In this document: positions 18,423 through 27,016 of the stretch, piece after piece
How the letters are laid out: each line of letters begins with the position of its first letter
How positions within the stretch are numbered: position 1 is the stretch's first letter
DNA from: Pacificimonas flava
Lineage (GTDB): Bacteria; Pseudomonadota; Alphaproteobacteria; Sphingomonadales; Sphingomonadaceae
Reading direction: 5' to 3'
Assembly (NCBI RefSeq): GCF_000342165.1
Contig: NZ_AMRV01000002.1
Location: forward strand, 434,001 to 498,000
DNA length: 64,000 nucleotides
The notes under the pieces: generated by a model
Told to the model about the DNA's origin: nothing
Database searches by the model: none
What the model saw: the letters and a program-made list of their open reading frames with translations, nothing else
Position numbers and translations under genes: made by a program

Positions 18423-18629
18423 ATGAACACGTTCATCATCATACTGATCGTCATTGCCGCGCTCGGGACGGCCGCCGTACTGGTCCGCGGCATCATGATC
18501 ATGGCCAGCGGCAAGGACATCAGCGGACGGCAGTCGAACAAGATGATGAACCTCCGGGTCTGGCTGCAGGCGCTGACCATCGGCCTGGTCATCATTCTGG
18601 CACTGGCGGTCGGCGCGATCGGGACGTGA
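18423..18629 (+). CDS. Twin-transmembrane (HIG1-like) small membrane protein
   Basis: 68 residues with two predicted TM helices (NTFIIILIVIAALGTAAVLV and VWLQALTIGLVIILALAVG) joined by a basic, polar loop KDISGRQSNKMMNLR. This matches the alphaproteobacterial twin-transmembrane/HIG1-domain proteins; mitochondrial HIG1 proteins associate with respiratory complexes, but the bacterial role is unproven. It is the first gene of the run cobalamin adenosyltransferase-egtB-egtD-etfBA, a position that suggests a link to electron transfer. Confidence 0.8.
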   Translation: MNTFIIILIVIAALGTAAVLVRGIMIMASGKDISGRQSNKMMNLRVWLQALTIGLVIILALAVGAIGT

Positions 18630-18672
18630 CCCTGTCACCCACCCCGAACGCGCGGAGGGCCCTCCTTCGTTC

Positions 18673-19230
18673 ATGGTGAAGCTGAACCGCATCTACACGC
18701 GCACCGGCGATGATGGCACGACCGGGCTGGTCGATGGCAGCCGCACCCCGAAACATTCCGCGCGGGTCACCGCCTATGGCACGGTGGACGAGGCGAATGC
18801 CGCCATCGGCCTTGCCCGGCTGCACGCCAGCGAAGCGGCGGACGACGAGCGGCTTGCGCGGATTCAGAACGACCTGTTCGACCTTGGCGCGGATCTCGCC
18901 ACACCGCCGGGCATCGAGGGTGCGCTGCGCATCGATGCGGCGCAGGTATCCCGCCTGGAACGGGAAATCGACGCGATGAACGCGAATCTGGCGCCGCTGA
19001 AAAGCTTCGTCTTGCCGGCCGGTACGCCGCTTGCCGCGCATCTGCATGCGGCGCGAACACTCGTGCGCCGCGCCGAACGCGACGCCGTCCGCGCGGCTGC
19101 GGAGGAAGAAATTACGACCGAGGCGATCAAATATCTGAACCGACTCAGCGATCATCTGTTTGTCATGGCGAGAGACGCGAACGCACGCGGCCCCGGTGAT
19201 GTGCTCTGGAAACCGGGGGCAAACCGCTAG
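18673..19230 (+). CDS. PduO-type ATP:cob(I)alamin adenosyltransferase
   Basis: 185 residues. N-terminal YTRTGDDGTTGLVDG is the ATP-binding motif of the PduO/MMAB family; LFDLGADLATP, FVLPAGTPLAAHLHAARTLVRRAER (in parts) and the C-terminal YLNRLSDHLFVMAR are all conserved. It transfers the adenosyl group of ATP to cob(I)alamin to make coenzyme B12, probably for methylmalonyl-CoA mutase encoded elsewhere. Trimeric cytosolic enzyme. Lies 43 bp after the twin-membrane gene. Confidence 0.94.
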   Translation: MVKLNRIYTRTGDDGTTGLVDGSRTPKHSARVTAYGTVDEANAAIGLARLHASEAADDERLARIQNDLFDLGADLATPPGIEGALRIDAAQVSRLEREIDAMNANLAPLKSFVLPAGTPLAAHLHAARTLVRRAERDAVRAAAEEEITTEAIKYLNRLSDHLFVMARDANARGPGDVLWKPGANR

Positions 19231-19281
19231 CGCGGGCGTCATGACGCCCGGGGACGGGCCGAGGGAGGAGAGCGCAAGGCG

Positions 19282-20460
19282 ATGGCAACCCTACTCAGCG
19301 GACTGGCGGAGCGGTACGCCGCCGTGCGCGCGGAAACCGATCGACGCGCGGCGCCGCTCAGCGATGCGGATGCAACGCCGCAGTCGATGGAGGACGCCAG
19401 CCCGGCCAAATGGCATCTGGCGCATACAAGCTGGTTCTTCGAAACCTTCATATTGTCGCCCAACCTGCCGCAATATCGGGTTTTCGACCCGACCTTCGCA
19501 TTCCTGTTCAACAGCTATTACGAGGCGGCTGGGCCGCGCCATGCACGCGCCTGCCGCGGGTTCATCACGCGTCCCACCCTGGACGACATCCGCGCCTACC
19601 GCCAGCATGTCGATGCCGCCCTCATCGCGGCCCTGCCCGACCTCGATGCCGAGACGCAGGCGCTGGTCGAGCTGGGCCTGCATCACGAACAGCAGCATCA
19701 GGAGCTGTTGTGGACGGACCTTCTGCACCTGTTCGCGCAAAATCCGGTGGAGCCGGTCTACGATGCCCACTGGACATCCCCCAGCGCGGCGGAAAGCCAG
19801 CTGGCCTGGCACCGGCACGAGGGCGGCGTATCGGAAATCGGCGCCGCCGAGGCGGGCACCTTCGCCTATGATTGCGAGCGGCCGCGGCACCGGACGCTGG
19901 TGGAGCCCTTCGCCATCGGCTCGCGCCTCGTCACCAATGCCGAATGGGACGAATTCATCGACGATGGCGGTTACGAGACCGCGACGCTGTGGCTGTCCGA
20001 CGGCTGGGCGTGGGTGCAGGAACATGGCGTTCGGCACCCGCTTTACTGGCGGGCGGAGCCGGACAACCGGCCAAGCCAGTTCACCCTTGCCGGCCGCAAG
20101 GCGTTGAACACGGCCGATCCGGTCACACATATCAGCTATTACGAGGCCGACGCGTTCGCCACATGGGCGGGTCTGCGTTTGCCGACGGAAGCGGAATGGG
20201 AACTCGCCGCGCCGGGCCTGTCGGATGCCTTCGGCCGGTGCTGGCAGTGGACAATGAGCGCCTATCTTCCCTATCCCCGCTTCCAGCCGGCCGCGGGCGC
20301 GGTCGGCGAATATAATGGCAAGTTCATGAGCGGACAGTTCGTCCTGAGGGGGTCATCCATCGCTACACCATCCGGTCACGAGCGCGTGACGTACCGCAAT
20401 TTCTTCTACCCGCATCAACGCTGGCAGTTCACGGGCCTGCGACTGGCGAAAAGCCTGTGA
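19282..20460 (+). CDS. egtB: EgtB, ergothioneine biosynthesis sulfoxide synthase
   Basis: 392 residues. An N-terminal DinB-like domain carries the iron ligands: HLAH at 45-48 and HHEQQHQE at 134-141 (HX3HXE). The C-terminal formylglycine-generating-enzyme-like domain includes FAIGSRLVTNAEWDEFIDDGGY (in parts), RLPTEAEWELAA and a final FTGLRLAKSL. EgtB joins trimethylhistidine (hercynine) with a thiol donor using O2 and Fe(II). No egtC or egtA is adjacent, so the thiol donor (gamma-Glu-Cys or Cys) is undetermined. The ATG has GGGAGGAG about 10 bases upstream; its stop overlaps the egtD GTG (GTGA). Confidence 0.95.
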   Translation: MATLLSGLAERYAAVRAETDRRAAPLSDADATPQSMEDASPAKWHLAHTSWFFETFILSPNLPQYRVFDPTFAFLFNSYYEAAGPRHARACRGFITRPTLDDIRAYRQHVDAALIAALPDLDAETQALVELGLHHEQQHQELLWTDLLHLFAQNPVEPVYDAHWTSPSAAESQLAWHRHEGGVSEIGAAEAGTFAYDCERPRHRTLVEPFAIGSRLVTNAEWDEFIDDGGYETATLWLSDGWAWVQEHGVRHPLYWRAEPDNRPSQFTLAGRKALNTADPVTHISYYEADAFATWAGLRLPTEAEWELAAPGLSDAFGRCWQWTMSAYLPYPRFQPAAGAVGEYNGKFMSGQFVLRGSSIATPSGHERVTYRNFFYPHQRWQFTGLRLAKSL

Positions 20461-21437
20461 GCGATGCCCTGCTTGCAGAGCGCGTCGTCCTGGAGGACTT
20501 CGCCGCCGCCGTCCGTGCCGGCCTTTCACGCGACCCGCGCGAAATTCCCGCCCGCTATCTTTACGACCGGGGCGGGTCCGAATTGTTCGAGCAGATCACC
20601 TATCTGCCCGAATATTATCCGACCCGGACGGAAATCTCGCTGATCCAGCGCCACAGCGCCGCCATTGCCGAGCGGGTGGGCACCAGGCGAACGGTCGTTG
20701 AATTCGGCTCCGGCTCCAGCGCCAAGACGCCGCCCTTCCTGAACGCCGTCGGCGCCCGCGCCTATGTGCCGATCGACATCAGCGCGCACTTCCTGGAAAG
20801 CGCCGCCAAGAACGTCAGCGCGGCGGTGCCGGACGTCGACGTCTATCCGCTGCCGGGCGATTTCACCCACAAGCTCGACCTGCCCGCAGAGGTGGCGGAC
20901 CATCCGAAACTCGGTTTCTTCCCCGGCTCCACCATCGGCAACATGTCCACGTTCGAGGCGGTGGACGTGCTGCGCGCCTTTCGCGCAACGCTGGGCGACG
21001 ATGCGCATCTGGTCATCGGCGTCGATCTGAAAAAGGATATCGGCACGCTTGAGGCGGCCTATGACGACAGTCAGGGCATCACCGCCGAATTCATTCTGGG
21101 CATCCTGCGGCGTATGCAGGAGGACCTTTCCGCCGATCTGGAGATCGAGGACTGGGAGTATCACAGCTTCTGGAACGCGGAGATGGGCCGGATCGAGATG
21201 CATGTCCGCGCCGTGCGGCCGACGACCATCGACCTCGACAACGGCCACTGGTCGTTTTCCGAGGGCGAGACGATCCACATCTCCAACAGCCACAAATATA
21301 CGCTGGAGGAATCGGCGTTGCTGGCGCGGTGCGCCGGCTTCCGTCAGGTCGAGGCCTGGACCGACCCCGAGCGGCTGTTCAGCCTGCAATTGTGGCGCGC
21401 GCTGCCGGACGATCTGGACTGGCAGAACCGGCGCTGA
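20457..21437 (+). CDS. egtD: EgtD, L-histidine N(alpha)-methyltransferase
   Basis: 326 residues, standard length. Trimethylates histidine to hercynine with SAM, the first step of ergothioneine synthesis. Seen: RYLYDRGGSELFEQIT, the SAM site EFGSGSSAKT, YVPIDIS, GFFPGSTIGN (substrate carboxylate contacts) and IHISNSHKYTLEE near the C-terminus. The start is GTG inside the egtB stop (GTGA), so the two enzymes are likely translationally coupled. Its own stop overlaps an ATG that opens a 48-codon ORF. Confidence 0.95.
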   Translation: MSDALLAERVVLEDFAAAVRAGLSRDPREIPARYLYDRGGSELFEQITYLPEYYPTRTEISLIQRHSAAIAERVGTRRTVVEFGSGSSAKTPPFLNAVGARAYVPIDISAHFLESAAKNVSAAVPDVDVYPLPGDFTHKLDLPAEVADHPKLGFFPGSTIGNMSTFEAVDVLRAFRATLGDDAHLVIGVDLKKDIGTLEAAYDDSQGITAEFILGILRRMQEDLSADLEIEDWEYHSFWNAEMGRIEMHVRAVRPTTIDLDNGHWSFSEGETIHISNSHKYTLEESALLARCAGFRQVEAWTDPERLFSLQLWRALPDDLDWQNRR

Positions 21438-21583
21438 TGCGGCGCAAGACGCGGCGCCGGGCGGAACACAACCCCGCTTTTGCCGCGTTGACAGAAAAAG
21501 GTGCGCTGTTCCATGAACCGGCGCACATCCGGGCAGTCCCGCCCGGGACGTTTCCTCGCAGCCGAAAGGATGCCTACGCATGA
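21437..21583 (+). CDS. Candidate 48-residue ORF bridging egtD and etfB
   Basis: An ATG at 21437 overlaps the egtD stop (TGATG), and the frame ends in TGA at 21581-21583 overlapping the etfB ATG (ATGA). The product is basic ([20 protein letters not shown] ... [10 protein letters not shown]) with no recognised domain or TM segment. Both joints have exactly the overlap geometry used by real genes in this window, but high-GC DNA makes short open frames common and a TTGACA sequence inside it could be promoter DNA. It may be a small protein, a translational-coupling leader for etfB, or chance. Confidence 0.3.
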   Translation: MRRKTRRRAEHNPAFAALTEKGALFHEPAHIRAVPPGTFPRSRKDAYA

Positions 21584-22329
21584 AGATTCTCGTGCCCGTG
21601 AAGCGGGTTATCGATTATAATGTGAAGCCGCGGATCAAGGGCGACCAGACTGGTGTCGACCTGTCCAACGTCAAGATGAGCATGAACCCGTTCGACGAGA
21701 TCGCAGTCGAGGAGGCCGCGCGGCTGAAGGAAGCGGGCAAGGCGGACGAAGTCGTCGTCGTGTCCATCGGCGAGCAGAAGGCGCAGGAAACGCTGCGCAC
21801 CGGCCTCGCCATGGGCGCCGACCGCGGCATCCTGATCGTCACCGAGCAAATGCCGGAACCGCTGGCGGTCGCAAAGATCCTGGCGAAGGTGACGGAGGAG
21901 GAAAGCCCCGACCTCGTCATCCTCGGCAAACAGGCCATCGACGACGACAGCAACCAGACCGGCCAGATGCTGGCCGCGCTGCTCGGCTGGTCGCAGGGCA
22001 CCTTCGCATCGAAGGTCGAGCCGGGCGAGGAGGGCGTAAACGTCACCCGCGAGATCGACGGCGGCCTCGAAACGCTGAAGCTGACCACCCCGGCGATCAT
22101 CACCACGGACCTGCGGCTCAACGAACCGCGCTATGCGTCGCTGCCGAACATCATGAAGGCGAAGAAGAAGCCGATCGACGAGAAGACCGCCGCCGACCTC
22201 GGCGTGGACGTCGCGCCGCGTCTGGAAACGCTGAAAGTCACCGAGCCGCCGAAGCGCGAGGCCGGCGAGATGGTGCCGGACGTCGACACGCTGGTCGCGA
22301 AGCTGAAGGAAATGGGAGTTGCCGCATGA
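21580..22329 (+). CDS. etfB: Electron transfer flavoprotein subunit beta
   Basis: 249 residues. [14 protein letters not shown] opening, [18 protein letters not shown], the family signature around [38 protein letters not shown] (in parts) and [10 protein letters not shown]; EtfB binds AMP and pairs with EtfA-FAD to pass electrons from acyl-CoA dehydrogenases to ETF:quinone oxidoreductase. Its stop overlaps the etfA ATG (ATGA), so the subunits are coupled in translation, fitting a 1:1 heterodimer. Confidence 0.97.
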   Translation: MKILVPVKRVIDYNVKPRIKGDQTGVDLSNVKMSMNPFDEIAVEEAARLKEAGKADEVVVVSIGEQKAQETLRTGLAMGADRGILIVTEQMPEPLAVAKILAKVTEEESPDLVILGKQAIDDDSNQTGQMLAALLGWSQGTFASKVEPGEEGVNVTREIDGGLETLKLTTPAIITTDLRLNEPRYASLPNIMKAKKKPIDEKTAADLGVDVAPRLETLKVTEPPKREAGEMVPDVDTLVAKLKEMGVAA

Positions 22330-23258
22330 CCACCCTCGTTCTCGCCGATCACGACAATAAGGAACTCGGCTCCGCCACCCTGTCCGCTATCACAGCCGCG
22401 AAGAAGCTGGGCGGTGACGTGCATGTTCTCGTTGCCGGCGAAGGCTCTCAGGCCGTGGCCGATGCCGCTGCGAAGGTGGACGGCGTCGCCAAGGTCCTGC
22501 ACGCCGACGATGCCGCCTATGGCCACGCGCTTGCGGAAAACGTCGCGCCGCTGATCGAGGGGCTGATGGACGGCTATGACGCCCTCGTCGCACCCGCCAC
22601 GACCACCGGCAAGAACATCCTGCCCCGCGTCGCGGCGAAGATGGATATCCAGCAGATTTCCGAGATCATCGCGGTCAATGACGACGGCTCCTTCGATCGT
22701 CCCACCTATGCCGGCAATGCCATCGCGACGGTGAAGACCTCCGATGCCAAAAAGGTCATCACGGTCCGCGCGACGGGCTTCGACAAGGCCGCTACCGAGG
22801 GTGGATCGGCCTCCGTCGAGGCGGTGTCCGGCCCGGGCGACAGCGGTAAGTCCAGCTTCGTCTCTGCCCAGGTCGCCGAAAGCGAGCGCCCGGAACTGAC
22901 CAGCGCCTCCGTCATCGTATCCGGCGGGCGCGCGCTGCAGTCCGGCGAGAATTTCGAAAAATATATCGAGCCGCTCGCCGACAAGCTGGGCGCCGCCATC
23001 GGCGCCAGCCGCGCCGCCGTCGACGCCGGCTATGTTCCGAACGACTATCAGGTCGGGCAGACGGGCAAGATCGTCGCACCGGAGGTTTACATCGCCATCG
23101 GCATCTCGGGCGCCATCCAGCACCTTGCGGGCATGAAGGATTCGAAGACCATCATCGCCATCAACAAGGACGAGGATGCGCCCATCTTCCAGGTGGCGGA
23201 CTACGGCCTGGTCGCGGATCTGTACGAGGCGGTGCCCGAGCTGACCTCGAAGCTCTGA
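22326..23258 (+). CDS. etfA: Electron transfer flavoprotein subunit alpha
   Basis: 310 residues. The N-terminal adenine-nucleotide-like fold ([20 protein letters not shown]) is followed by the FAD domain: [32 protein letters not shown] (in part) and the final [19 protein letters not shown], the ETF alpha signature. Carries the FAD that receives electrons from beta-oxidation dehydrogenases. Followed by a strong intrinsic terminator at 23282-23320, which ends this operon before the 3-hydroxybutyryl-CoA dehydrogenase gene. Confidence 0.97.
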   Translation: MTTLVLADHDNKELGSATLSAITAAKKLGGDVHVLVAGEGSQAVADAAAKVDGVAKVLHADDAAYGHALAENVAPLIEGLMDGYDALVAPATTTGKNILPRVAAKMDIQQISEIIAVNDDGSFDRPTYAGNAIATVKTSDAKKVITVRATGFDKAATEGGSASVEAVSGPGDSGKSSFVSAQVAESERPELTSASVIVSGGRALQSGENFEKYIEPLADKLGAAIGASRAAVDAGYVPNDYQVGQTGKIVAPEVYIAIGISGAIQHLAGMKDSKTIIAINKDEDAPIFQVADYGLVADLYEAVPELTSKL

Positions 23259-23281
23259 ACATCCGCCGGTCCTGAACTGTC

Positions 23282-23320
23282 GCGCCGTCCCCGCCCTCCA
23301 TTCGTGGGGGCGGCGCTTTT
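23282..23320 (+). terminator. Rho-independent terminator after etfA
   Basis: An 11-bp stem GCGCCGTCCCC (23282-23292) with GGGGGCGGCGC (23306-23316), including one G-T pair, is followed directly by TTTTCTTAT. It lies 23 bp after etfA and 19 bp before the next start codon, so the dehydrogenase gene must depend on read-through or on a promoter embedded here. Confidence 0.85.
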
Positions 23321-23339
23321 CTTATCCGTGGAGACGATC

Positions 23340-24203
23340 ATGCAATCAATCGGAATCATCGGTGCGGGCCAGATGGGAAACGGCATCGCGCAGGTCGCCG
23401 CCTCGGCCGGCTATGACGTCATCCTGTCCGACCTCGACATGGCGCGCGCCGAAACGGGCAAGGCGTCGGCGGAGAAGAATCTGAAGCGCATGGTCGCCAA
23501 GGAAAAGATTTCCGCTGCGGATGCGGAGGCCGCGCTTGGCCGAATCGTCCTGACGGCGGACAATGCGGACCTGTCGGGCTGCGATCTGGTTATCGAGGCC
23601 GCGACCGAAAACGAGGCGGTGAAGCGCAAGATTTTCGAGGGGCTGACCCTGAAGGACGGCGCTGTCCTTGCCAGCAACACGTCCTCCATCTCCATCACGG
23701 GGCTGGGCACGGCGGCGCCGGACGCCGCCCGCTTCCTGGGTCTGCACTTCTTCAACCCGGTCCCCGTGATGAGCCTGGTGGAGATCATCCCTGGCCTCGC
23801 CACCAGCGAGGACACGGTCGGCATCGTGCGGGACTTCTGTCAGCGGATCGGCAAGGACCCGATCGAGGCAGCCGACCGCCCGGCCTTCATCGTCAACCGC
23901 GTACTCTGCCCGATGCTGAACGAGGCGATCTTCGCGCTGGGCGAGGGGATCGGCAGCGTAGAGGATATCGACAAGGGGCTGATGCTGGGCGCGAACCACC
24001 CCATGGGGCCCCTGACGCTGAGCGATTTCGTCGGCCTCGATACGCTGCACGCCATCATGCGGGTGATGCAGGAGCAGACGGGCGATCCGAAATACCGCCC
24101 TGCACCACTCCTCACCAAATATGTCGAGGCGGGCTGGTATGGCCGCAAGTCGGGCCGCGGCTTCTACGATTATTCCGGGGACGCCCCCATTCCGACCCGC
24201 TAG
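23340..24203 (+). CDS. 3-hydroxybutyryl-CoA dehydrogenase
   Basis: 287 residues, normal for this NAD(P)-dependent enzyme, which interconverts 3-hydroxybutyryl-CoA and acetoacetyl-CoA. Rossmann motif [17 protein letters not shown] (residues 5-21), [20 protein letters not shown] (catalytic His), and the C-terminal domain [18 protein letters not shown]. The ATG at 23340 has GGAG 8 bases upstream; a longer frame above it runs through the terminator hairpin and is unlikely. The setting after etfBA suits a fatty-acid or polyhydroxybutyrate role. Confidence 0.94.
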   Translation: MQSIGIIGAGQMGNGIAQVAASAGYDVILSDLDMARAETGKASAEKNLKRMVAKEKISAADAEAALGRIVLTADNADLSGCDLVIEAATENEAVKRKIFEGLTLKDGAVLASNTSSISITGLGTAAPDAARFLGLHFFNPVPVMSLVEIIPGLATSEDTVGIVRDFCQRIGKDPIEAADRPAFIVNRVLCPMLNEAIFALGEGIGSVEDIDKGLMLGANHPMGPLTLSDFVGLDTLHAIMRVMQEQTGDPKYRPAPLLTKYVEAGWYGRKSGRGFYDYSGDAPIPTR

Positions 24204-24277
24204 CCGGCGCCCGCGCGGAACCAATGCCCGCGGCATGGTTTCCAGTGGAGAACGGACGGACAAGGGGAATGCGCGCC

Positions 24278-24946
24278 ATGACCAGCACCGCGGGGAGCAC
24301 GGATAAAGACGAGCGTCCGCTGCAGACGTTGCTCGACAAGGCGCTGGAACAGGCGGACGGCGACCGGCTGAAGGTCGGCGATCTGCTGGACGCCTATGGA
24401 ACGCGCAGCTTCGGACCCGTTATCGCGCTGCTGGCGCTTATCGTCATTTCACCGCTCGGCGCGGTGCCGTTCCTGCCGATGCTGTTTGCCGCGCTCATTC
24501 TGCTGATCGCCGTGCAGATTCTGTTCGGACGCAAGCATCCCTGGGTGCCGGACCGTATCCGCAAGATCGCCTTCGACAGGAAGAAGGCGGAGGCGTTTCG
24601 CGAAAAGTCGGGCGACTGGCTGAAGCGCATCGACAAGCTGATCGGGCCGCGCCTGGAATGGGCGGCAACGGGGCCTGCCGACTATGCCGCCGCGCTGGCG
24701 GTCTGCTTCCTCTGCCTTATCCTCGGCGCACCGCCGATCGAACTCATTCCCTATGCCGCCGCCCTGCCGGCGAGCGCGATCCTGATGTTCGGCCTCGGCC
24801 TTACCGCGCGCGACGGCCTGCTGATGATCCTGGGCTATCTGATCACCGCCGGGGCAACGGTGGCGGGTTATATGTGGATCTTCGGCGGCAAGGAGCAGGG
24901 CGAGCAGTCAGCAGCACTGCTCGGTGCCGGAATCGCATTCGCCTGA
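24278..24946 (+). CDS. ExoD family exopolysaccharide synthesis protein
   Basis: About 222 residues. The cytosolic N-terminus ends LLDAYGTRSFGPVIALLALIVISPLGAVP (in parts), the ExoD family core, followed by several TM helices (FLPMLFAALILLIAVQILF; YAAALAVCFLCLILG; ILMFGLGLTARDGLLMILGYL). ExoD was linked to exopolysaccharide and alkali tolerance in Rhizobium; biochemical function is unknown. An AAGGGGA at 24262-24268 is better spaced for the ATG at 24278 than for the one at 24269. The last 39 bp overlap the 3' end of the opposite-strand CDF gene. Confidence 0.85.
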   Translation: MTSTAGSTDKDERPLQTLLDKALEQADGDRLKVGDLLDAYGTRSFGPVIALLALIVISPLGAVPFLPMLFAALILLIAVQILFGRKHPWVPDRIRKIAFDRKKAEAFREKSGDWLKRIDKLIGPRLEWAATGPADYAAALAVCFLCLILGAPPIELIPYAAALPASAILMFGLGLTARDGLLMILGYLITAGATVAGYMWIFGGKEQGEQSAALLGAGIAFA

Positions 24947-25888
24947 GGGGGCCACCCCCTCCTCCACCTCGATCGTGACGTGCTCCGCCTCGAACTCCTG
25001 TTCGAAGCGGCGGCGTATGCCCGCGCGCACGGCCGCGTGATCCGCGCCGGGGGTGACGCGTGCATGCAGCGTCAGCATCGGGCGCCGCTGGGAAATCGAC
25101 CAGGCATGGACGTGATGAACCTCCATGACGTCGGCCACATGGCCCGTCAGGTCGCTTGCCACGCGGTTCGCCTCCAGCCCTTCCGGCGCACCCTCCAGCA
25201 GGATGTGGGCGCTCTCGCGCGCGACCTGCAGGGCGCCGCGCAGAATGATGAGCGCGACGAGAATCGACAGGATGGGATCAATGGGCGTCCAGCCCGTCGC
25301 CATGATGATGAGGGCCGCGCCGATGGCGGCCACGGAGCCGAGAAGATCGCCCATGACGTGGAGCGACGCCGCGCGAATGTTCAGATTGTGACGGTCGCCG
25401 CCCGCCAGCAGCTTCAGCGCGATCAGATTGACCAACAGGCCGCCGGCAGCGACCATCAGCATCACACTGCCCGTGACGGGCGCGGGCGCGGCAAGCCGCT
25501 CGAACGCTTCCCAGCAGATGATCGCGGCGATCACGAACAGGGCGAGCCCATTCACGAAGGCCACGAGAACGGAAAACCGGTCGAAACCATAGGTACGCCG
25601 CCAGTCGGCCGGACGCCGGGCCAACCGAAATCCCAACCACGACATGGCGAGAGCACCGAAATCCGTCAGCATGTGCCCGGCGTCGGCAAGCAGGGCAAGC
25701 GATCCGGACACAAGACCGCCGGCAACCTCCGCCAGCATGAAAAGGCCCGTCAATATGGCCGCGAAGCCAACGGCACGGGCATTGCCTTCCGTCACCTCAG
25801 GTGCGTGATGATGGTGGTGCGCGCTCCCGTGCTCGTGCGTATGCGCGTGCCCGTGCTGCTGCCCGTCTTTATGATCGCGCTGTGCCAT
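24908..25888 (-). CDS. Cation diffusion facilitator (CzcD/ZitB-like) metal efflux transporter
   Basis: 326 residues. A His-rich N-terminus (residues 12-28), six TM helices, and the zinc-site motifs HMLTD in TM2 and HVMGD in TM5 identify a CDF proton-coupled Zn/Cd/Co exporter. The C-terminal cytoplasmic domain contains VMEVHHVHAWSI and the ferredoxin-like fold. Unusually the tail ends SGECDSGTEQCC, with three Cys that could bind metal; this tail is encoded in the region overlapping exoD. A palindrome (TGTTA-N5-TAACA) lies 48 bp upstream and might be an operator, though no metal-responsive regulator is adjacent. Confidence 0.92.
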   Translation of the reverse strand: MAQRDHKDGQQHGHAHTHEHGSAHHHHHAPEVTEGNARAVGFAAILTGLFMLAEVAGGLVSGSLALLADAGHMLTDFGALAMSWLGFRLARRPADWRRTYGFDRFSVLVAFVNGLALFVIAAIICWEAFERLAAPAPVTGSVMLMVAAGGLLVNLIALKLLAGGDRHNLNIRAASLHVMGDLLGSVAAIGAALIIMATGWTPIDPILSILVALIILRGALQVARESAHILLEGAPEGLEANRVASDLTGHVADVMEVHHVHAWSISQRRPMLTLHARVTPGADHAAVRAGIRRRFEQEFEAEHVTIEVEEGVAPSGECDSGTEQCC

Positions 25889-25935
25889 GCCTCGGCGATG
25901 CCTCCCGACTGAGGCTTTTGCAAGGGATATCCGTA

Positions 25936-25950
25936 TGTTACGAGATAACA
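25936..25950. promoter_or_regulatory. Inverted repeat in the CDF/argB divergent gap
   Basis: TGTTACGAGATAACA: 5-bp arms TGTTA and TAACA around 5 bases, in an AT-richer patch of a 165-195-bp divergent intergenic region. Size and symmetry fit a small dimeric repressor site. It is closer to the CDF gene (48 bp) than to argB (134 bp). The binding protein is unknown; chance occurrence is possible. Confidence 0.3.
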
Positions 25951-26083
25951 GCGAGAGCGCCCAGGATCATTTCTCCTTTGCGTTCAAGGCGATCCCTGCC
26001 CCCTGCAATGCTCGAGCCCGCACGGATCGGGCTGGCACCGCCCGTCCTTTTCATTGGCTGCGACGGCGCATATGGAAAGCCGC

Positions 26084-27016
26084 ATGAGCCAGACCGACCC
26101 CGCCACCCCGCCGGCCGCCGCCGGCGCGCCTCACCCCGCCATGCTCGCCAAGGCCGAAACGCTGACCGAGGCGCTGCCCTACATCCAGAAATATGCCGGG
26201 CGCGTCTTCGTCGTGAAGTTCGGCGGCCACGCCATGGTGGATGCCGCCCGCAGCCGCGAGTTCGCGCAGGACGTGGTGCTGTTGAAAACCGTCGGCATCC
26301 ATCCGGTCGTCGTACATGGCGGCGGGCCGCAGATCGGCGAGATGCTGGCGCGGCTGGGCGTCGAGAGCGAGTTCGTCGACGGGCTGCGCGTGACCGATGC
26401 CGAAACGGCGCGGATCGCCGAAATGGTCCTTGGCGGGGCGATCAACAAGGAAATCGTTCGCTGGATCGGTGCGGCGGGCGGGCGCGCGGTGGGCCTGAGC
26501 GGCAAGGATGCCGGCCTCGTCACGGCGCGCAAGCTGACGCGGACGCGCCGCGATCCCGACAGCGCCATCGAACGAACCATCGACCTGGGCTTCGTCGGGG
26601 AGCCGGAGACTGTCGACGCGCGCGTGCTGGATGTGATGATCCGCGACGGCATCATTCCGGTCATCGCGCCAATTGCCGCCGGGACGGATGGACAGACCTA
26701 TAACATCAACGCCGATTCCATGGCCGGCGCCATTGCCGGCGCCCTGTCGGCCGCGCGTCTGATGCTGCTGACCGATGTCGCCGGCGTGCGCGGCGCAGAC
26801 GGAGAACTGATGGCGGAGCTCGGCACGGGCGACGTGAAGCGGCTGAGGGAGCAAGGCGTTATTTCCGGCGGCATGATCCCGAAGCTGGAAACCTGCGTCG
26901 ACGCCATTGCCAAGGGGCTGGACGCCGCCGTCATCCTTGATGGCCGCGTGCCGCACGGCCTGCTGCTGGAATTCTTCACCCGCACGGGTGCCGGCACGCT
27001 GATAAAGTCGTCCTAG
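26084..27016 (+). CDS. argB: Acetylglutamate kinase
   Basis: 310 residues from the ATG at 26084 (alternatives at 26072 and a TTG at 26054). Phosphorylates N-acetyl-L-glutamate, step two of arginine synthesis. Seen: KFGGHAMVD (nucleotide-binding Lys loop), VVHGGGPQI (substrate Gly loop), GLSGKDAGL, NINADSMAGAIAGAL, LLTDVAGVRG and the SGGMIPKLETC loop. Start choice rests on GGAAAG 5 bases upstream. The 3' end overlaps the convergent MFS gene by 4 bp. No ArgR-like site was recognised upstream. Confidence 0.96.
   Translation: MSQTDPATPPAAAGAPHPAMLAKAETLTEALPYIQKYAGRVFVVKFGGHAMVDAARSREFAQDVVLLKTVGIHPVVVHGGGPQIGEMLARLGVESEFVDGLRVTDAETARIAEMVLGGAINKEIVRWIGAAGGRAVGLSGKDAGLVTARKLTRTRRDPDSAIERTIDLGFVGEPETVDARVLDVMIRDGIIPVIAPIAAGTDGQTYNINADSMAGAIAGALSAARLMLLTDVAGVRGADGELMAELGTGDVKRLREQGVISGGMIPKLETCVDAIAKGLDAAVILDGRVPHGLLLEFFTRTGAGTLIKSS

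Noticed and set aside
18424-18595. N-terminal extension of the TonB-like frame across the divergent twin-membrane gene
   Set aside because: It would overlap a well-supported membrane-protein gene on the opposite strand and has no signal or family content; a GTG at 18301 was preferred.
21488-21516. TTGACA as a -35 promoter for etfB
   Set aside because: No acceptable -10 element at 16-18 bp spacing (ccatga), so it may be fortuitous.
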